Shown here one piece after another: positions 1 through 8,560 of a stretch of 64,000 nucleotides of DNA (positions are counted from its first letter, which is position 1; each line of letters opens with the position of its first letter). The notes under the pieces were generated by a model that ran no database searches, was not told the origin of the DNA, and worked only from the letters and a program-made list of their open reading frames with translations. The position numbers were made by a program, and so were the translations under genes. The DNA is from CAJINA01 sp964647585 (GTDB lineage Bacteria > Desulfobacterota > Desulfobacteria > Desulfobacterales > CAJINA01), in contig CAZYGG010000005.1 in the NCBI GenBank assembly GCA_964647585.1, positions 31,465 to 95,464 on the forward strand, given 5' to 3'.

Positions 1-1985
1 CTGGGGGACATCTTGCCCAGAAAAAAATGTCAGGTGGGATGGAGCGAATTTTTTGCTGGCTGATTATGGGGCATCATGCCGGGTTGGCGGATTTTGGATC
101 GGATAAAACAGGTGCTAGCGCATTGGAACCGAAAATGCGTTTTCCCGAAAAATCGGACGCCGCTCTGAGAAATGTTCCCAAAGAAATTAAAAACCAACCC
201 GTACCGGATTTTCCTCCGCTTTTAAAAGACGGTGCCGATATCTCCTTTTTCATCCGTATGGTGTTTTCCTGTGTGGTGGATGCCGACTTTCTTAATACAG
301 AAGCGTTCATGAGTCCGGAAAAGAAAGCACTTAGAAACGAAGGATATCCTGAACTGGATGAGTTGCTCATCACCTTCGATAGACACATGAATCAATTATG
401 CGAAAGGGCTAAATCAACCGCTGTCAATAAAGTTCGTGCGGCGGTTTTGGAACAGTGCCGCAGAGCTGCCAATCGAGAACCGGCCGTTTTCTCACTAACG
501 GTTCCAACAGGCGGTGGGAAAACCCTTTCATCGCTGGCTTTTGCTTTGCGCCATGCGGTGAAAAGGGAAAAGCGGCGAATCATCTATGTGATTCCGTACA
601 CCAGTATTATTGAACAGACAGCAAAGGTATTTCGGGATATCCCGGGTTTTGAAAATGCCGTACTTGAGCATCATTGCAATGTGTCGGATGATGATGAAAG
701 CAAAGAGAGTGTCCATGGCCGACTGGCTTCCGAGAATTGGGATGCACCCCTCATCGTCACGACCGCCGTACAGTTTTTTGAATCGCTCTATGCCTGCAAA
801 ACCAGCCGGTGCCGTAAGCTTCACAACATCGCCAACAGTGTGGTTATTTTTGATGAAGCCCAGTGCCTGCCGCCACAGTATTTACGGCCAGTTGTTTTTG
901 CGATACGCGAACTCTGCCGACATTATGGTGTAACGCCCGTTCTGTGCACCGCAACCCAGCCGGTACTGACCCAGACCGAACAGTTTGATTTCAAGTTTAA
1001 GGAAGGCTTCGAATCGGTTGTGGAAATTGCCAGAAACCCTCAGTCGCTCACAAAAGAACTTAAAAGGGTTGTGGTCGAGATCTGTTTCGGCTTGAATCCG
1101 GTCGGATATGATGAGCTGTCCAAAAGGATTTTATCAGAAAATAAATCTGTCCTCTGCATCGTCAATAAAAAAGATGATTGCCGGACACTGGCAAAGCTAT
1201 TGCCGGAAAAACGGACCCTCCACCTCTCCACCAATATGTGTGCGGTGCATCGTTTGCAGACCTTGAAGGAAATCAGCAATCGGTTACGGTCTGACAAAGA
1301 TTCCCTTTATGTGGTCAGTACTTCCCTGGTCGAAGCTGGAGTGGATCTCGACTTTCCAGTTGTCTATCGTGCTCTCGCCGGTCTTGATTCCATAGCCCAG
1401 GCAGCCGGGCGGTGTAACCGTGAAGGAAATCTTCCGTATTTTGGAAAAACTGTGGTTTTTGTGCCTGAAAAACAACCCGGATATGTCCAATCACCTGCTT
1501 CACTTGCACGGGAATATCTTAAAAAAGGACAACTTGGAGAGTTGTTTCTGCCAGAAACAGTTGAAAATTATTTCAAACAACGTTTTTTTCAACTTGGTGA
1601 TAGCGAACTGGATGGGAAAATGATTTTAAAATTGCTGGGGGGGCAGCTGGATTTCTATTTTCGTACGGTTGCCCAACGATTTCGCCTTATTGATGACGAT
1701 TGGCAGCTTCCGCTCATCGTTCCTTACAGCGAAGCGCCGGAACTCAGGAATAGACTTATTGGTGAGCCCCGGATAGCACGCAAACTATTCCGAAAACTGC
1801 AACGATATATAATCGGAATTCCGAGAAGAGTGATGTATCAGCTGATCGACGAACACCATGCACGTGAAATTCCCGAATATCCAGGGAGCTACTATCTTGA
1901 CAGCATAGGCCTATACAACGAACATTTTGGTTTCATCCCACCAGATGAAATCGATAGTTATGACCCGGAAATAAATATTGTATAA
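1..1985 (+). CDS. cas3: CRISPR-associated helicase/nuclease Cas3, type I-C, 5' end outside the window
   Basis: Cas3 is recruited by Cascade to unwind and degrade the targeted DNA strand. The reading frame is open to the left edge of the window, so the first visible methionine codon (27) is not the start. The visible part begins inside the N-terminal HD nuclease domain, whose GHHAG motif lies at 69-83. A superfamily 2 helicase follows: the phosphate-binding VPTGGGKT at 501-524, a DEAQ Walker B motif at 852-863, a CTATQP motif near 945, and an arginine-finger motif QAAGRCNRE near 1400. Roughly the first 100 or more residues, including the first metal-binding His of the HD domain, are presumed to lie upstream. 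cas5c follows after 11 nt, with a good ribosome site. The identification is firm; only the missing 5' end is unknown. Confidence 0.95.
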   Translation, partial: GGHLAQKKMSGGMERIFCWLIMGHHAGLADFGSDKTGASALEPKMRFPEKSDAALRNVPKEIKNQPVPDFPPLLKDGADISFFIRMVFSCVVDADFLNTEAFMSPEKKALRNEGYPELDELLITFDRHMNQLCERAKSTAVNKVRAAVLEQCRRAANREPAVFSLTVPTGGGKTLSSLAFALRHAVKREKRRIIYVIPYTSIIEQTAKVFRDIPGFENAVLEHHCNVSDDDESKESVHGRLASENWDAPLIVTTAVQFFESLYACKTSRCRKLHNIANSVVIFDEAQCLPPQYLRPVVFAIRELCRHYGVTPVLCTATQPVLTQTEQFDFKFKEGFESVVEIARNPQSLTKELKRVVVEICFGLNPVGYDELSKRILSENKSVLCIVNKKDDCRTLAKLLPEKRTLHLSTNMCAVHRLQTLKEISNRLRSDKDSLYVVSTSLVEAGVDLDFPVVYRALAGLDSIAQAAGRCNREGNLPYFGKTVVFVPEKQPGYVQSPASLAREYLKKGQLGELFLPETVENYFKQRFFQLGDSELDGKMILKLLGGQLDFYFRTVAQRFRLIDDDWQLPLIVPYSEAPELRNRLIGEPRIARKLFRKLQRYIIGIPRRVMYQLIDEHHAREIPEYPGSYYLDSIGLYNEHFGFIPPDEIDSYDPEINIV

Positions 1986-1996
1986 GGAGGGATCAC

Positions 1997-2659
1997 ATGA
2001 ACAAAAGCAAGCCATTTAGGTTGAAAGTTAGAGGGGAAAATGCCTGCTTTACCCGACCGGAAATGAAGGTTGAGCGGGTATCGTATGATGTGATGACGCC
2101 TTCCGCCGCACGGGGAATTCTGGAGGCAATCCTTTGGAAGCCGGCTATCTGTTGGAAAATTCTACAAATCGACGTACTTAACCCAATAAAATGGGAATCG
2201 GTAAGACGTAACGAAGTGGGGAAAAAGGCAGCCAGGCCGACTGCGGCTGCGATGCGGGGTGAAGATTCAAAACTCATGGGGATTTATATTGAGAAAGAGC
2301 GCCAGCAGCGCGCAGGGCTTTTTCTTCGCGACGTCGCCTATGTCATCCACGCCGAATTTAAGCTGACTGAACGGGCCGGGGCGGATGACAGTATCACCAA
2401 GTTCGAACAGATGTTTATCCGCAGGGCATCCCATGGGCAGTGTTTTCATCGTCCCTATTTCGGATGCCGCGAATTTCCGGTTGATTTTAAATTTATACAA
2501 AAAAATGCGGATAAGCTCGCGGCTATTGGGAAAACGCAGGATCTTGGATGGATGCTCTACGACATGGATTATTCCGGCAAGGAACCCATGCCACAGTTTT
2601 TTAACGCTAAAATGGTCGATGGCAAGATCGACCTTCGTTATGTAGAGGTGCGCTCATGA
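1997..2659 (+). CDS. cas5c: Cas5c (Cas5d), type I-C crRNA-processing Cascade subunit
   Basis: In type I-C systems, which lack Cas6, Cas5c cleaves the pre-crRNA within the repeat and stays bound to the 5' handle. The protein has 220 residues, the usual size. It opens with the family's N-terminal ferredoxin-fold segment (FRLKVRGENACFTRPEMKVE) and a MTPSAARGILEAI helix, and later shows an RRASHGQCFHRPYFGCREF stretch typical of Cas5c. A strong AAGGAGG precedes the ATG. The last four bases overlap the cas8c start (ATGA), which indicates coupled translation. The catalytic Tyr/Lys/His triad of the family was not assigned with certainty from sequence alone. Confidence 0.93.
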   Translation: MNKSKPFRLKVRGENACFTRPEMKVERVSYDVMTPSAARGILEAILWKPAICWKILQIDVLNPIKWESVRRNEVGKKAARPTAAAMRGEDSKLMGIYIEKERQQRAGLFLRDVAYVIHAEFKLTERAGADDSITKFEQMFIRRASHGQCFHRPYFGCREFPVDFKFIQKNADKLAAIGKTQDLGWMLYDMDYSGKEPMPQFFNAKMVDGKIDLRYVEVRS

Positions 2660-4401
2660 TTTTGAAAGGTCTGTCAGAGTATTACCAGCGGCTCGCCGAT
2701 GATCCAAACATCGATATTGCACCACCTGGATTTGAGCGTAAGGCAATTGATTTTCTGGTGGTGATTGATGATTCGGGGGATTTCGTAAACTTACAGGATG
2801 TCCGCAAAGGAACAGGTAAGAAGCGCAAAGGGCGTATTTCACTGGTCCCCAAAGGTGTAAAGCGTTCGTCGGGTATTGCCGCTAATCTCTTATGGGATAC
2901 GGTACCGTATGTTCTTGGGAAAGCGCTACCCGAAAAGGGCAAGGATTTGGAAAAAACATCTGCACGAGCGGTGAAACAGCATGAGGCATTTGTAGAAAGA
3001 ATCAAACAGACCTTCAGCGATAGCCTCGATATTGGGATTCAGGCCGTCTTATCCTTTTTGAAGAGCGGCGAGTTTATACCTGTTTTTGAACATGCGGTTT
3101 GGAGCAATGTAGAAGAAGGTGGTGGAAACATCTCTTTTTCACTTTCCGGTGATACGCAGCTGGTTTGTCAGCGTCCAGAAGTGGTTGCAGGCGTTTTAGA
3201 AAAATCAAATTTGGATGGAGTGCTTCAGATTTGCTCAGTAAGTGGTGATGATGACGTTCCCGCTAAATTGCATACAGCTATTAAGGGAGTGTGGGGTGCT
3301 CAATCTTCCGGCGCAAATATCGTCTCCTTTAACCTTGATGCTTTTCGCTCTTTTGGAAAAAAACAGGGCGCTAATGCCCCGATCGGCAAAGCGGCTGAAT
3401 TCGCCTACACCACCGCGTTGAATTATCTGCTGGCCTCGGAGGACAAGCGGATACAGGTAGGTGATGCCAGCACCGTTTTCTGGGCTAAAGATCCATGTGA
3501 TTTTGAAATGGATTTCCATCCTATTCTTGCACCCAAGAAAGGTGAAGAGGCGGTGAGCTATGATAAAATCAGGAGCCTGCTGAGTGCTGTCAAAAACGGT
3601 ATTCCGCCTGAAGATGCTGATCTACCCTTCTATGTTCTCGGTCTTGCTCCCAATGCGTCGCGCATCGCCGTCCGCTTTTGGTACGCTGGCAATTTAAAAG
3701 AAATCAAAGAACGGGTGGCGGATCATTTTCAGGATATTGAAATGATCCGAGCGCCCCATGACCCTGAGTTCTTATCAGTATTCCAGTTGTTGGTTTCAAC
3801 GGCGACGGAGCGAAAATCAGATAACATTCCACCAAATCTCAGCGGGGAGCTCGCACGGGCTGTACTTACAGGAACCGCCTATCCCCGTACACTATTTGCA
3901 AATGCAATCCGCCGATGTAAGGCGGAACAGAAAGTCACCTTTGCTCGTGCATCCATCATCAAAGGAGTTCTTTCCCGTAATTCCCGAATATCAAAATCAA
4001 ACCAAAAGGAGATTTCTATGGCACTGGATAAAACATACGACAACCTCGGCTATGTGCTCGGGCGGCTCTTTGCTGTGCTTGAGCGAGTTCAAGAGCAAGC
4101 ACAGGGGGCAGGGCTCAATAAAACAATCCGAGATACGTACTTCGGAGCTGCAACCAGTTCCCCATTGATTACATTCAAACGGTTAAACGAACTTTCTGTG
4201 CATCATCTGGCAAAAATGCGGAATTCCGGCAAGAATACGGTTTGGCTGGAGCAATTAAAGCAGGAGGTCTACGGATATATTCCTGCCACTGGAATACCCC
4301 CTGTTCTCAACCTCGAAGATCAGGGACGGTTTTCCATTGGCTATTACCACCAGCGCCAGGATTTTTTTACTAAAAAGAAAACTGAAGATAAAGGAGAATA
4401 A
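2656..4401 (+). CDS. cas8c: Cas8c (Csd1), type I-C Cascade large subunit
   Basis: Cas8c is the large subunit of the type I-C effector; it reads the PAM and contacts the 5' handle. This 581-residue protein matches the family length. It starts with MILKGLSEYYQRL and carries the Csd1-like segment SFNLDAFRSFGKKQGANAPIGKAAEFAY (written in part: FRSFGKKQGANAPIG). The gene overlaps cas5c by four bases and is followed two bases later by cas7c. Its last 127 codons can also be translated separately as Cas11c from a ribosome-site-preceded ATG at 4018, described as its own entry. No frameshift or missing block is apparent. Confidence 0.94.
   Translation: MILKGLSEYYQRLADDPNIDIAPPGFERKAIDFLVVIDDSGDFVNLQDVRKGTGKKRKGRISLVPKGVKRSSGIAANLLWDTVPYVLGKALPEKGKDLEKTSARAVKQHEAFVERIKQTFSDSLDIGIQAVLSFLKSGEFIPVFEHAVWSNVEEGGGNISFSLSGDTQLVCQRPEVVAGVLEKSNLDGVLQICSVSGDDDVPAKLHTAIKGVWGAQSSGANIVSFNLDAFRSFGKKQGANAPIGKAAEFAYTTALNYLLASEDKRIQVGDASTVFWAKDPCDFEMDFHPILAPKKGEEAVSYDKIRSLLSAVKNGIPPEDADLPFYVLGLAPNASRIAVRFWYAGNLKEIKERVADHFQDIEMIRAPHDPEFLSVFQLLVSTATERKSDNIPPNLSGELARAVLTGTAYPRTLFANAIRRCKAEQKVTFARASIIKGVLSRNSRISKSNQKEISMALDKTYDNLGYVLGRLFAVLERVQEQAQGAGLNKTIRDTYFGAATSSPLITFKRLNELSVHHLAKMRNSGKNTVWLEQLKQEVYGYIPATGIPPVLNLEDQGRFSIGYYHQRQDFFTKKKTEDKGE
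4018..4401 (+). CDS. cas11c: Cas11c small subunit, translated from an internal start inside cas8c
   Basis: An in-frame ATG (codon 455 of cas8c) is preceded by AAGGAG at 4006-4011 with a six-base spacer, a near-ideal ribosome site inside a coding region. Translation from it gives a 127-residue, largely helical protein starting MALDKTYDNLGYVLGRLFAV and sharing the cas8c stop. Separate production of the small subunit from within cas8c is established for type I-C systems, where Cas11c lines the belly of Cascade and is needed for stable assembly. The site here is read directly from sequence; that it is used in this organism is inferred from the family. Confidence 0.85.
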   Translation: MALDKTYDNLGYVLGRLFAVLERVQEQAQGAGLNKTIRDTYFGAATSSPLITFKRLNELSVHHLAKMRNSGKNTVWLEQLKQEVYGYIPATGIPPVLNLEDQGRFSIGYYHQRQDFFTKKKTEDKGE

Positions 4402-4403
4402 GC

Positions 4404-5267
4404 ATGAGTGACCCTATCAAAAACCGCTATGAATTCGTATTATTGTTCGACGTAAAAGACGGCAACCCTAACGGTGATCCCGATGCCGGGAACCTTCCGC
4501 GCATCGACCCTGAAACCGGCAATGGTTTGGTGACGGACGTTTGCCTGAAGCGTAAAGTACGTAACTACATTGGCCTAATGAAAGGAGAACAGCCGCCCTT
4601 TGAGATCTATATCAAAGAGAAAGCGGTTCTCACCCTCCAGCAGAAAAAGGCCTATGATTCGCTTTCGGATGAGGAGAAAGACGGCGCAACAGCTGGGGAA
4701 CAGGCCAAAGCATGGATGTGCAAGAATTTTTTCGATGTTCGCACCTTCGGGGCTGTCATGTCGTTAAAGGAATTCAACTGTGGTCAGGTTCGCGGCCCCG
4801 TCCAATTTGGCTTTGCCCGCAGCAAGGACCGGATTTTCACAGGGGAGCATACCATTACCCGTATGGCCGTTGCCACAGATGCTGAAGCCAAAAAACAAAA
4901 GGGTGACAACCGAACCATGGGACGTAAGTTCACCATCCCTTACGGCCTCTACGAAGTCCATGGCTTCATCTCCGCATCGCTGGCCAAGCAGACCGGATTC
5001 ACCGAAGATGATCTTAAACTTTTCTGGGAGGCACTTGAAAATATGTTTGATCATGATCGGTCCGCCGCCCGTGGTGAAATGGCTGCTCAAAAGGTGATCG
5101 TATTCAAGCACGACAGCGAATTGGGAAATGCGTCTGCGCACAAGCTTTTCGATAAGGTGCGCGTTGAGAGAAAGGACGATTCGAAACCGGCCCGGGCGTT
5201 TTCTGATTACGATGTTGTTATTGACGAAAATATGCCGCCGGGAGTCGAACTCATGGAGTTGATTTAA
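4404..5267 (+). CDS. cas7c: Cas7c (Csd2), type I-C Cascade backbone subunit
   Basis: Cas7c polymerises along the crRNA spacer and forms the backbone of Cascade. The protein has 287 residues, normal for the family, and starts with the hallmark NRYEFVLLFDVKDGNPNGDP, which forms part of the RRM-like core. A further conserved stretch, MGRKFTIPYGLYEVHGFISA, lies near the middle. The ATG has a clear AAAGGAG upstream and sits two bases after the cas8c stop, so cas5c, cas8c and cas7c form one tight unit. Downstream the usual cas4 is displaced by two cargo genes. Confidence 0.95.
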   Translation: MSDPIKNRYEFVLLFDVKDGNPNGDPDAGNLPRIDPETGNGLVTDVCLKRKVRNYIGLMKGEQPPFEIYIKEKAVLTLQQKKAYDSLSDEEKDGATAGEQAKAWMCKNFFDVRTFGAVMSLKEFNCGQVRGPVQFGFARSKDRIFTGEHTITRMAVATDAEAKKQKGDNRTMGRKFTIPYGLYEVHGFISASLAKQTGFTEDDLKLFWEALENMFDHDRSAARGEMAAQKVIVFKHDSELGNASAHKLFDKVRVERKDDSKPARAFSDYDVVIDENMPPGVELMELI

Positions 5268-5309
5268 GCCAAATCGCAAAAAACCATACTTTTGTTAGAG
5301 AACAAAACC

Positions 5310-5804
5310 ATGACCTACTCCCGCTTCGAAGACCTGCCCGTCTGGAAAGAGGCCATCCGTCTGGCCGGAGGCGTTTACAACCTGACCGAACACCGCAACT
5401 GGAAAGGCAGCTACAGCATGCGGGACCAGATCGAGCGGGCCGCGCTTTCCGTGTCGAACAACATTGCCGAGGGTTTCGAGCGCGGTACAACCAAAGAACT
5501 GCTGATGTTCCTGTATATCGCCCGCGGTTCGGCCGGTGAAGTCCGCTCCATGCTCTGTTTTTTCGAACGCCGGAAGGGCTTTGCCGATTTCAAATCTCAG
5601 ATTTCAAATTTGAAATCTCTTGCCGAAAGCTGTTCACGCCAGTTACGCGCCTGGGCGGACCACCTGCAGAACTCGGATATAGGGGGGCAGCGGCATTTGA
5701 ATGAAAAATCGCGCAAGAATTATCAGGCCGGAAAAGAAGCTGAAAGTTTTCAGCAGACACTCCAAAATGCATTGCCCAAAAAGCATCCTGCGAGAAAGCG
5801 ATGA
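5310..5804 (+). CDS. Four-helix-bundle protein (S23 / IVP family) inserted in the cas operon
   Basis: This 164-residue protein belongs to the four-helix-bundle family first met as proteins coded in intervening sequences of 23S rRNA genes, and now known widely as a stand-alone gene of unclear function. Visible hallmarks are the N-terminal FEDLPVWKEAIRLA and the core MRDQIERAALSVSNNIAEGF followed by an ARGSAGEVRSML helix. The ATG at 5310 is preferred over an upstream TTG at 5292. It lies 42 nt after cas7c and 43 nt before the RhuM-Fic gene, same strand. A perfect 18-bp palindrome at 5600-5617 codes for the QISNLKS-like segment and looks like a repeat insertion inside the gene. The bacteriophage/DGR accessory protein Avd has the same fold, but no retroelement is present here. 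Its role in the locus is unknown. Confidence 0.85.
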   Translation: MTYSRFEDLPVWKEAIRLAGGVYNLTEHRNWKGSYSMRDQIERAALSVSNNIAEGFERGTTKELLMFLYIARGSAGEVRSMLCFFERRKGFADFKSQISNLKSLAESCSRQLRAWADHLQNSDIGGQRHLNEKSRKNYQAGKEAESFQQTLQNALPKKHPARKR

Positions 5805-5847
5805 GACTTTATAAACCCTGGCAGGCAAGGGAACTAAATATTTACTG

Positions 5848-6876
5848 GTGATTGAAAAGATGAATGCAGACAAAACTATGGAACCTGAATTTGGTGAGAT
5901 CGTTCTCTATGACGCTGAAGATGGTAAAGCAGCTTTAGATGTACGCTTGCAGGGTGAGACCGTCTGGCTGTCCCAGGCACAGATGCAAGTGCTTTTTAGC
6001 AGAGAACGGTCTGTTATTACAAAGCATATTAACAACGTCTTTAAAGAGGGAGAGCTATATAAAAATAGAGTATGTGCAAAATTTGCACATACTGCCACAG
6101 ACGGTAAAACTTATCAAGTTGCCCACTATAACCTGGATGTCATCATTTCAGTCGGCTATCGGGTAAAATCCCAGCGCGGCACACAGTTCCGCATCTGGGC
6201 CACCTCGGTTCTCAAAGACCATCTGGTGCTAGGTTATACACTGAACCAAAAACGGTTGGCCGAAAAAGGCCTTGGCGAAGCCCGGCAGACGCTGGTACTG
6301 CTGGCAGATACGCTGAAAATAAACCAGTTAGTAACTGACGAGGGGCAAGCGGTTCTTTCGATTGTCGAGCAATACGCCAAGACGTGGCGACTGCTCTGGC
6401 AATATGATGAGGCCACTCTACCTTTACCGGCAAAGAGAAGTGGCGCTGGGGCGATCATCCCGCTTGATGCGGCACGGCAAGCCATCGCCAAATTGCAGCA
6501 AAACTTGATGGCCAAGGGAGAGGCGACGGATATATTCGGCAACGAGCAGAATGATGGACTTGCCGGCATCCTTGGCGCAATCGGGCAAACCTTCGATGGC
6601 AGGGATCTTTATCCGAGTGCCGAGGAAAAAGCAGCCCATCTTTTGTACTTCGTTATCAAGGATCACCCCTTCACCGACGGCAACAAGAGGATCGGCTCCT
6701 TTTTATTTCTTTATTTCCTGAACATTAACAGTCTGCTTGCCCAAAAACACTTGGACAATAGGGGATTGGTGGCTTTGACTCTGCTCATTGCAGCAAGTGA
6801 TCCCGGTCAGAAAAAGTTGATGGTTAAACTCATCGTCAACTTGCTTATGGAAGGAGAGGAGCTTCCGGCAAAATAG
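5848..6876 (+). CDS. RhuM-family protein with C-terminal Fic/Doc-like domain
   Basis: The 342-residue protein combines an N-terminal RhuM (virulence-protein RhuM) region, with residues about 14-135 containing TVWLSQAQMQVLF and YNLDVIISVGYRVKSQRGTQF, and a C-terminal Fic-type domain with the motif HPFTDGNKR beginning at His273. Fic enzymes transfer AMP or another nucleotide-derived group to target proteins; Doc is a toxin of this fold. The motif keeps the catalytic His and the GNKR anion-binding part. RhuM-Fic genes are commonly seen inside restriction-modification loci. Here the stop lies only three bases before cas4, so it is almost certainly co-transcribed with the adaptation genes. Translation may start at GTG 5848 or ATG 5860; neither has a strong ribosome site. 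The target and any antitoxin are unknown; the adjacent four-helix-bundle protein is a candidate partner. Confidence 0.87.
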   Translation: MIEKMNADKTMEPEFGEIVLYDAEDGKAALDVRLQGETVWLSQAQMQVLFSRERSVITKHINNVFKEGELYKNRVCAKFAHTATDGKTYQVAHYNLDVIISVGYRVKSQRGTQFRIWATSVLKDHLVLGYTLNQKRLAEKGLGEARQTLVLLADTLKINQLVTDEGQAVLSIVEQYAKTWRLLWQYDEATLPLPAKRSGAGAIIPLDAARQAIAKLQQNLMAKGEATDIFGNEQNDGLAGILGAIGQTFDGRDLYPSAEEKAAHLLYFVIKDHPFTDGNKRIGSFLFLYFLNINSLLAQKHLDNRGLVALTLLIAASDPGQKKLMVKLIVNLLMEGEELPAK

Positions 6877-6879
6877 CCT

Positions 6880-7524
6880 ATGTATACCGAATCCGAACTT
6901 TTACCCCTTTCCGCACTGCAGCACCTCCAATTTTGCGAGCGGCAGTGTGCCTTGATCCATGTCGAGCAGCTCTGGGTCGAGAATCGGTTTACCGCCGAAG
7001 GTCGCATTATGCATGAACGGGTGGACTCGGGAAGCCGGGAGTCAAGGAAAAAGGTGCGGATTGAGTTTTCAGTCCCCCTCAGGTCCCTGCGCCTGGGTCT
7101 GGTGGGCAAAGCGGATGTGGTTGAGTTTCATAAAGCGGATGCTGGTGGCGGCAAAGCGATCTGGATGCCTTTTCCGGTGGAATATAAACGCGGCAAACCC
7201 AAAAAGAATAAATGCGACGAAGTTCAACTCTGTGCCCAGGCACTGTGCCTTGAAGAGATGACCGGCTTTGAAGTCGGTGCGGGGGCGCTTTTTTATGGCA
7301 AGACAAGGCGTCGCAAGGATGTTTCTCTTGATGAAGGACTTCGCAAAGAGACAATGGAAACAGCCTTGCGCCTGCACGCCCTTATACGCGTACGCAAAAC
7401 ACCGTCGCCGGAATTTTCTTCAAAGTGTCGTAGTTGCTCTTTCATTGATTTATGCCTGCCGGATAAAGTGGATGGCAGGCGTTCGGTTAACCAATACCTT
7501 GGCGATCTCACGGGGTCCTTATGA
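6880..7524 (+). CDS. cas4: Cas4 (type I-C), Fe-S exonuclease of adaptation
   Basis: Cas4 trims prespacers and defines their PAM end during spacer acquisition, working with Cas1-Cas2. This 214-residue protein has the expected layout: an N-terminal cysteine in the FCERQC segment (Cys19), a RecB-type nuclease core with VEYKRGKPKK and DEVQLCAQALCLEEM, and three C-terminal cysteines in KCRSCSFIDLC that with the N-terminal one bind a 4Fe-4S cluster. It starts three bases after the RhuM-Fic stop and overlaps cas1 by four bases (ATGA), so all three are translationally linked. Confidence 0.95.
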   Translation: MYTESELLPLSALQHLQFCERQCALIHVEQLWVENRFTAEGRIMHERVDSGSRESRKKVRIEFSVPLRSLRLGLVGKADVVEFHKADAGGGKAIWMPFPVEYKRGKPKKNKCDEVQLCAQALCLEEMTGFEVGAGALFYGKTRRRKDVSLDEGLRKETMETALRLHALIRVRKTPSPEFSSKCRSCSFIDLCLPDKVDGRRSVNQYLGDLTGSL

Positions 7525-8552
7525 AGCGGCATTTAAACACACTCTTTGTAACAACTCAGGGCGCTTACCTGTCTAAGGAGGGTGAAACTGTTTCCGTTTC
7601 CGTGGACAGGGAGAAAAAGCTGCAGATTCCGGTTCATACCCTTGACGGAATAGTATGTTTCGGCCGGGTGATGTGCAGTCCCTACCTGATGGGGTTCTGT
7701 GCCGAAAAGGACGTCGCTATCAGCTTTCTTTCCGAGTACGGGCGTTTTCTGGCGCGCGTCCAGGGACCGGTGTCCGGTAATGTCCTTTTACGCAGAGAGC
7801 AGTACCGGCAGGCCGATCACCCCGAACGCTGTTCCGAAATTGCCTATGCGATTGTTACAGCCAAACTACTTAACAGCCGTTCGGTTTTAAGAAGATCCAT
7901 TCGCGACCACGGCAGTAGAATAGACTCACAAAAGGTAGGCAAAGCAGGCAACCACCTCGCGGCCCTGGTTAAAGAGGTGTTGCCGGAAATCGGACTGGAC
8001 AGCCTGCGGGGTGTGGAGGGGGAAGCTGCAAAAACCTATTTCGGTGTGTTTGATCACCTGATCATTAACCATAAAGAGGATTTTGCATTTAAGGGAAGAA
8101 ACCGGAGGCCACCGCTGGACAAGGTAAACTGCCTTCTCTCTTTTATCTACACCCTTTTACTCCATGATGTCCGTTCGGCCCTGGAATCAGTCGGGCTTGA
8201 TTCGGCGGTTGGGTTTCTCCACCGTGACAGGCCGGGCAGGCCGGGGCTGGCCCTGGACATGATGGAGGAATTCAGGTCTGTCATTGCGGACAGGTTAACC
8301 CTTTCTCTGGTTAATCAGGGCAGTGCGCGAAAAAGTGGCTTCAAGGAGAGCCAGACCGGTGCTGTTTTAATGGGTGACGACATGCGGAAAAAGGTCCTGG
8401 TAGCCTACCAGAAACGAAAACAGGCAGAGGTGATGCACCCATTCCTGGAAGAAAAAGTGACCATTGGCCTCCTTTTTCACACCCAGGCCCTGCTCCTATC
8501 AAGATATTTAAGGGGCGATCTGGACGGCTATCCCGCGTTTGTCTGGCGATAG
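7521..8552 (+). CDS. cas1: Cas1 (type I-C) integrase
   Basis: Cas1 is the metal-dependent integrase that inserts spacers at the leader end of the array. The 343-residue protein shows the expected fold: an N-terminal beta domain, then the helical catalytic domain with the acidic motif GVEGEAAKTYF and the His/Asp-containing FLHRDRPGRPGLALDMMEEF. These correspond to the family's Glu, His and Asp metal ligands. It overlaps cas4 by four bases and precedes cas2 by eight. No damage is apparent, so the adaptation module looks competent. Confidence 0.97.
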   Translation: MKRHLNTLFVTTQGAYLSKEGETVSVSVDREKKLQIPVHTLDGIVCFGRVMCSPYLMGFCAEKDVAISFLSEYGRFLARVQGPVSGNVLLRREQYRQADHPERCSEIAYAIVTAKLLNSRSVLRRSIRDHGSRIDSQKVGKAGNHLAALVKEVLPEIGLDSLRGVEGEAAKTYFGVFDHLIINHKEDFAFKGRNRRPPLDKVNCLLSFIYTLLLHDVRSALESVGLDSAVGFLHRDRPGRPGLALDMMEEFRSVIADRLTLSLVNQGSARKSGFKESQTGAVLMGDDMRKKVLVAYQKRKQAEVMHPFLEEKVTIGLLFHTQALLLSRYLRGDLDGYPAFVWR

Positions 8553-8560
8553 GTGATGAT

